The notes beneath the pieces are model-generated. The model worked only from the letters and a program-made list of their open reading frames with translations, searched no databases and was not told where the DNA came from. From Azophilus sp965199705 (GTDB lineage: Bacteria; Pseudomonadota; Gammaproteobacteria; Pseudomonadales; Azotimanducaceae): a DNA stretch of 64,000 nt. The position numbers and the translations under genes are program-made. Where the stretch lies: positions 1,116,001 to 1,180,000 of the forward strand of contig OZ241359.1 of assembly GCA_965199705.1 (NCBI GenBank), in the 5' to 3' direction. This document shows positions 60,083-64,000 of this stretch, piece after piece (the first letter of the stretch is position 1; every line of letters begins with the position of its first letter).

Positions 60083-61282
60083 ATGAACGAAGCTCCGTCC
60101 GCATCTGCGCCAGCCAGGGCGCTGCGCGAGTTCATCCGCCTGGAATCGGCTGGCGGCATCCTGCTGCTGGGGGCCAGCCTCGTTGCCCTGGGCGTAGCCA
60201 ATTCACCGTTATCGGGCGCTTACGGAGCGCTGATCGACACGACGGTTGCAGTGCAAGTCGGGGCATTGGCCATCAACAAGCCGCTGCTGCTTTGGATCAA
60301 CGACGGCCTGATGGCGCTCTTCTTCTTTCTCATCGGACTGGAGGTCAAACGCGAATTCCTGGTAGGCGAGCTGTCCTCGCGCGATCAGCTGGCGCTGCCT
60401 GCGTTCGGCGCTTTCGGCGGCATGGTTGTGCCGGCGGCCATCTATGCGGCGCTGAACTGGGGCGACCCGGTGGCCCTGGATGGCTGGGCCATACCCGTTG
60501 CCACGGACATCGCCTTTGCGCTGGCGCTGCTCGGGGTTTTCGGGCGCCGCGTGCCAGGTTCGCTGAAGGTGTTTCTGCTGACGCTGGCGATCTTTGATGA
60601 CCTGGCTGCCATCACCATCATTGCCCTGTTCTATTCCGGGGACCTGTCGCTGGTCGCGCTGTTGATCGGCGCCCTCGCGCTTGCGCTGGCGGTTGTGCTC
60701 AATCTGCGCGGGGTCACCCGATTGTCTGCCTATGCGCTGGTCGGCCTGGTGCTCTGGGCGGCGGTGCTCAAATCGGGGGTACACGCCACGCTGGCCGGGG
60801 TGCTCATCGCTTTCTGCATCCCGATGCGCGGCCCGGAGGGGCAGTCGCCACTGCGCCGGCTGGAGGAGGATCTGCATGCGCCCGTGGCCTGCATCATCCT
60901 GCCCCTCTTCGCCTTCGCCAATTGTGGTCTTGCGCTTGGGGAACTCAGCTTTCAGGACCTTCTGCACCCGGTCACCTTCGGCGTTATCGCCGGGTTGCTG
61001 TTGGGCAAGCCGGTCGGCATCGTCCTGTTCGTTGCCCTGGGCGTGCTGCTGCACATGGCGTCCCTGCCGCGTGGGGCCAACTGGATGCAGGTAACCGGCG
61101 TTGCCTGCGCCTGCGGCATCGGCTTCACCATGAGCTTCTTCATTGCCGGGTTGGCGTTTGAACACGGCAGCGGCGACTATTTCGCCGGCGACCGGCTGGG
61201 CATATTGGTCGGCTCTGCGGCATCGGCCCTGCTGGCCTATGCACTGTTGCGTTACAGCCTGCCGGCGGCTGCGCGGTCCTGA
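60083..61282 (+). CDS. nhaA: Na+/H+ antiporter NhaA
   Basis: 399 residues with about twelve membrane helices. Signatures include LREFIRLESAGGILLL, FFFLIGLEVKREFLVGELSS, GWAIPVATDIAFALALLGVFGRRVP (the discontinuous helix) and LAIFDDLAAITIIALFY, the double-Asp ion site. C-terminal GVACACGIGFTMSFFIAGLAF is also present. It exports sodium at alkaline pH in exchange for protons. Confidence 0.97.
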   Translation: MNEAPSASAPARALREFIRLESAGGILLLGASLVALGVANSPLSGAYGALIDTTVAVQVGALAINKPLLLWINDGLMALFFFLIGLEVKREFLVGELSSRDQLALPAFGAFGGMVVPAAIYAALNWGDPVALDGWAIPVATDIAFALALLGVFGRRVPGSLKVFLLTLAIFDDLAAITIIALFYSGDLSLVALLIGALALALAVVLNLRGVTRLSAYALVGLVLWAAVLKSGVHATLAGVLIAFCIPMRGPEGQSPLRRLEEDLHAPVACIILPLFAFANCGLALGELSFQDLLHPVTFGVIAGLLLGKPVGIVLFVALGVLLHMASLPRGANWMQVTGVACACGIGFTMSFFIAGLAFEHGSGDYFAGDRLGILVGSAASALLAYALLRYSLPAAARS

Positions 61283-61511
61283 AGATCAGTTCTGGGTTCG
61301 GGCACGCTGACCAAAGCGGACTCCAGATCAGCGCCACGCCAGAACCAAAAGAGCACGAGCCACGGGTTTGAAGGGAATTATTGAATCCATTGGTTGAATG
61401 TAACTACTCGTCCCCTGCACGGTTTGCTGATGCTGGGTGAGCTTTCCACGAGAGTTGACCAACATAGCGGGTTGGTCCTATGGTTCGCCGATTCGAGTGT
61501 TGGGCGCGGTC

Positions 61512-62177
61512 ATGGGCGATGCATGGTTTGGTTCCAAGGCGACGGCGGGGCTGTGCCAGGCGCTGATTGCGCTGATGCCGCCGCACTCGACGTACATCGA
61601 GACGCACCTGGGGGGCGGGGCGATCATGAAGCGCAAGCCCGGGGCGCTGCGCAACATCGGCATTGACTTGGACGAGCGGGCGATTTCCGGGTTTGAGTGC
61701 GGCTACCCGGTGGAGCTGGTGCGCGGCTGCTGCCACCGTTTCCTTGAGGGGTTCGAGTTCGACGGGACGGAGCTGGTGTACAGCGACCCGCCGTACCTTT
61801 TGAGCGCCCGCAAGTCGTCGCGGCGCTACCGGCACGACTACGACGAGGCGGATCACGAGGCGCTGCTGGGGCTGCTCAAGGGGCTGCCGTGCGCGGTGAT
61901 GGTGTCGGGCTACCCGTCGGCGCTCTACGACGGGCTGCTGGCGGGCTGGCGCAGCCTGTCGCTGCAGGTGGCGAACCAGGCGGGGGTGGTGACGGAGCAG
62001 GTGTGGTTCAACTTCGAGCCGGACCGGGTGCATTGGGCCTCGCTTGCGGGGCGCAACTTCACGCACCGGCAGACGGTCAAGCGCAAGGCGGCGGGCTGGG
62101 GGCGGCGCTACGCGGCCATGCCGCGGGCTGAGCGTCTGGCGGTGCTGTCCGCGATCATGGCGGTCGAGGCGGAGTGA
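61512..62177 (+). CDS. Dam-like DNA adenine methylase
   Basis: 221 residues from ATG 61512, preferred over an ATG at 61437 because homology begins at WFGSKATAGLCQAL. The SAM-binding motif THLGGGAIMKRKPGA and the catalytic DPPYL (in YSDPPYLLSARKSSRRYRHDY) place it in the D12 adenine methylase class. THLGGGA replaces the common PFxGGGA. It ends three bases before the IS66 transposase fragment and shares its base composition. Target site unknown. Confidence 0.82.
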   Translation: MGDAWFGSKATAGLCQALIALMPPHSTYIETHLGGGAIMKRKPGALRNIGIDLDERAISGFECGYPVELVRGCCHRFLEGFEFDGTELVYSDPPYLLSARKSSRRYRHDYDEADHEALLGLLKGLPCAVMVSGYPSALYDGLLAGWRSLSLQVANQAGVVTEQVWFNFEPDRVHWASLAGRNFTHRQTVKRKAAGWGRRYAAMPRAERLAVLSAIMAVEAE

Positions 62178-62180
62178 CGG

Positions 62181-62738
62181 GTGGCGACGGTCAACAAGGC
62201 GTCGCTGCGCTCAGAGTTCGACGCGCTCAAGGGGCGCTTCGAGTCGCTGCGCGAGTCGGGCGGGATGGGCCCCGATGCCCAAGCCCTTGTCGAGGCCCTT
62301 CTGATGCTGTTCGAACTGCTGATGGCGGTGTTCATGGAGAAGGGCACGCCGAAGGGGTCACGCAACTCCGGCCTGCCGAGTTCCCGGACGGAGGCCGACG
62401 ACACCGCCCGCGGCGCCGGGAACGGGCCGAACCGCCTGGTCGTCGAGAGGCACAAGGCCCCGGCCACCGAGTGCCGCGCCTGCGGTCGCGGCCTCAAGGG
62501 CGTCGCGCCGCGCGGCCACGAGCGGCGCGTGCTGGTGGACATCGTGTTCGAGACCCGCGAGACGACCGTCGAGGCCGAGACCAAGACCTGCCCGCGCTGC
62601 CGGGCCGGGAGCAAGGGCGCCTTCCCCGACGACATGCCGGGGCCGCTGCAATACGGCCACGGCGTCGTGGCCTTCGCCGTCCACCTGCTGGCCGCCCAGA
62701 TGGTGCCGCTCAAGCGAACCGCGCAGGCCCCCCTCTAG
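62181..62738 (+). pseudogene. IS66 family transposase, N-terminal fragment
   Basis: 185 codons from GTG 62181. The IS66 leader coiled coil and zinc-binding domain are visible: CRACGRGLKGVAPRGHERRVLVDI and CPRC, then KGAFPDDMPGPLQYGHGVVAFAVHLLAAQMVPLKR. A full IS66 transposase is around 500 residues with a DDE domain; that part is missing. The reading ends in a stop shortly after the homology breaks (near 62730), so it is inactive. Confidence 0.82.
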
Positions 62739-62751
62739 TGATCATGAAGAG

Positions 62752-64000
62752 TCAAGTGAGGTGTAACTTCTCTCCAAGTAATTCGATCAGCTTGTCTGTG
62801 TCAATATCGGTGTCGGTGTGACCAAAGATGTATCGATCTGGCCTGACGATTGTGGTGTGAGAATGATCTGAGTAAGTTCCGCGTACCAGCTCATGTTCGT
62901 CCAGCGCAACGATTCGAATAGATAGCCTCCTCAACCGTTGCTTCGAAGCATCGCTCAAGCCAAGTGCACTCAAGCTCGGGGTTACCAGCGCAAACCCGGG
63001 TCCGAGCACCTCATCAAATCGGCGCTCTCCATCTGCATCACGCACGATCGGCTGGCGGTAAAGCGAGCCTGTGAGTGCTGATTTGTCTACTTGTGTTTGG
63101 ACGATTACGCCGTCTCGTAGAGGTGGCGCGTCACGCCCCTGGCCGTAACCCGACGCTTGCAGATCCTCGGGTACTTCGGGTGGCTCTTTACCGGCTCGAG
63201 TAGCGGCTTCTACGTCTGCCAGATGTTCCATTAGGCGGCCGATTGAGACTGCCCAGTCCACAAAGTCATGAGCGTGGGCGACGCGTTCTGCCTCGTAAGT
63301 TTCGAGCAGGCTGGCATCAACTTCGCCGTTAAGCACGAGTGGCAGTTTCCAGGCGAGATTGATGACGTCGCGCATGCCGGTGTTCATGCCTTGGCCCAGA
63401 AAAGGGGGAGTCTGGTGCGCGGCATCGCCCGCGATCAAGACGCGGCCTACTTGCCAAGTTTTGGCGGTCCCGGCATGAAACTGATACATCGCCGCGCGAC
63501 GGATCTTGTACGTCTCTGTGGGTGTCCATGGGTCAATTAGGGAGAGGATTTTTTCCTCTTCGAGCATCTCCTCCCAAGTCTCGCCCTCATTCAATCTGAA
63601 CTCCCAGCGACGGTAGGGATCTTTAGTGCAAACATGGGTATGAATTCGATCTGGATCGCAGACCTGCAGGGTTTCGTTTTTGAGGGTGTGACCTGGCAGC
63701 ACCTCAACGTCCACCACCAGCCAATCCTGATCGTAGCCGAGATCCTGCCATTCAATGTTGAGCACTTTCCGGATAGTGCTTGATGCACCATCGCAAGCGA
63801 TGAGCCAAGGTGCAGACAGCGTTTCGCTTACATCCTCACTTGTGACATCGATGTGCACGCGGTCATCACTCTGGCGAACGTTGTCTGCAATGCAGCCAAC
63901 AAAACTCGCCACGCTTGGCTGGTCGAGTGCCAGCGTACGTAGATAGCTTTCCAGCTGCGGTTGATCGAACATGTGTATCGTCTGCCAGCCCGAGGCAGAA
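62752..64000 (-). CDS. FAD-dependent aromatic monooxygenase, N-terminus beyond the window
   Basis: At least 416 codons. The frame stays open to the right edge (SASGWQTIHMFDQPQLE), so the ATG at 63972 is internal and the FAD-binding GxGxxG is outside. Visible features are APWLIACDGASSTIRKVL (the second FAD motif) and VGRVLIAGDAAHQTPPFLGQGMNTGMRDVINLAWKL (third FAD motif). The C-terminal domain is thioredoxin-like. It belongs to the class A flavin hydroxylases such as MhpA or phenol/resorcinol hydroxylases; substrate unknown. Composition is lower in G+C than the element beside it. Confidence 0.87.
   Translation of the reverse strand, partial: SASGWQTIHMFDQPQLESYLRTLALDQPSVASFVGCIADNVRQSDDRVHIDVTSEDVSETLSAPWLIACDGASSTIRKVLNIEWQDLGYDQDWLVVDVEVLPGHTLKNETLQVCDPDRIHTHVCTKDPYRRWEFRLNEGETWEEMLEEEKILSLIDPWTPTETYKIRRAAMYQFHAGTAKTWQVGRVLIAGDAAHQTPPFLGQGMNTGMRDVINLAWKLPLVLNGEVDASLLETYEAERVAHAHDFVDWAVSIGRLMEHLADVEAATRAGKEPPEVPEDLQASGYGQGRDAPPLRDGVIVQTQVDKSALTGSLYRQPIVRDADGERRFDEVLGPGFALVTPSLSALGLSDASKQRLRRLSIRIVALDEHELVRGTYSDHSHTTIVRPDRYIFGHTDTDIDTDKLIELLGEKLHLT

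Larger units (their letters stand above)
61400..62738 (+). mobile_element. Truncated IS66-family element with a methylase passenger
   Basis: A markedly G+C-rich unit (42 of 60 bases at 61801-61860) holds a DNA adenine methylase and the N-terminal third of an IS66 transposase. The right end is lost: the transposase breaks off and is followed at once by an unrelated, more AT-rich gene. The left limit is a guess at GTAACTACTC (61400); no matching inverted repeat survives. The 61283-61511 gap otherwise shows nothing clear. Confidence 0.5.

Noticed and set aside
61283..61511. GTTCTGG ... CCAGAAC inverted repeat after nhaA as a terminator
   Set aside because: The seven-base arms are about 50 bases apart and there is no T-run, so a terminator is not supported.
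1..64000. CRISPR array, rRNA or tRNA genes
   Set aside because: No regularly spaced repeats and no recognisable stable-RNA sequence were seen on either strand.

Overview
The window looks like chromosomal DNA of a GC-rich gammaproteobacterium. The order rplM-rpsI-petABC-sspA is typical of that class. There is an mraZ-to-ftsZ division and cell-wall cluster, a class-typical bifunctional mnmC, and a TPP-riboswitch-controlled TonB receptor. Genus cannot be read from the sequence. The many oxidative and catabolic genes, PQQ-type lipoproteins and a nitrile hydratase suggest a free-living or host-associated heterotroph.

Layout. (a) 1-519: start of a TonB-dependent receptor leaving the left edge on the minus strand, with a TPP riboswitch in its leader. 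(b) 519-6926: a haem-c/PQQ-propeller lipoprotein, then rplM, rpsI, petA, petB, petC (cytochrome bc1) and sspA. (c) 7023-20066, minus strand: mraZ-rsmH-ftsL-ftsI-murE-mraY-murD-ftsW-murC-ftsQ-ftsA-ftsZ, read from a sigma70-like promoter with a phased array of MraZ sites. murF, murG, murB and ddl are absent from their usual slots. (d) 20305-24283, plus strand: a DUF2066 protein, a CDP-alcohol phosphatidyltransferase, a Gram-positive-looking murG, and serA. (e) 24292-37819: mnmC, small membrane proteins, a Rieske oxygenase with a DUF3604 lipoprotein, dtd, a methanethiol oxidase/SCO pair, acyl-CoA and hydroxyacid metabolism. (f) 37846-46142, minus strand: a second PQQ/cytochrome lipoprotein with an odd start, and a four-gene acyl-CoA carboxylase operon with an AtuA-like gene.

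(g) 46315-62738 is the accessory part. A translationally coupled pair, an AAA/DUF4143 ATPase and a 1369-residue NACHT-like NTPase ending in a PD-(D/E)XK nuclease-like domain, is a candidate immune module that I cannot match to a named system. It is followed by a cobalt-type nitrile hydratase (beta, alpha). The accessory (activator) gene of that enzyme is present, but about 6.6 kb downstream. The space between holds a DNA methyltransferase plus NotI-family endonuclease, a Gabija-like OLD nuclease/UvrD helicase pair, and a frameshifted gene. The stretch is visibly more AT-rich than its flanks, so a defence block appears to have landed inside a nitrile hydratase operon. nhaA follows, then a very GC-rich unit of a Dam-like adenine methylase joined to a truncated IS66 transposase. 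(h) The right edge holds a 5'-truncated FAD monooxygenase.

No tRNA, rRNA or CRISPR array was seen. All identifications come from reading motifs and family resemblance; no database search was run.
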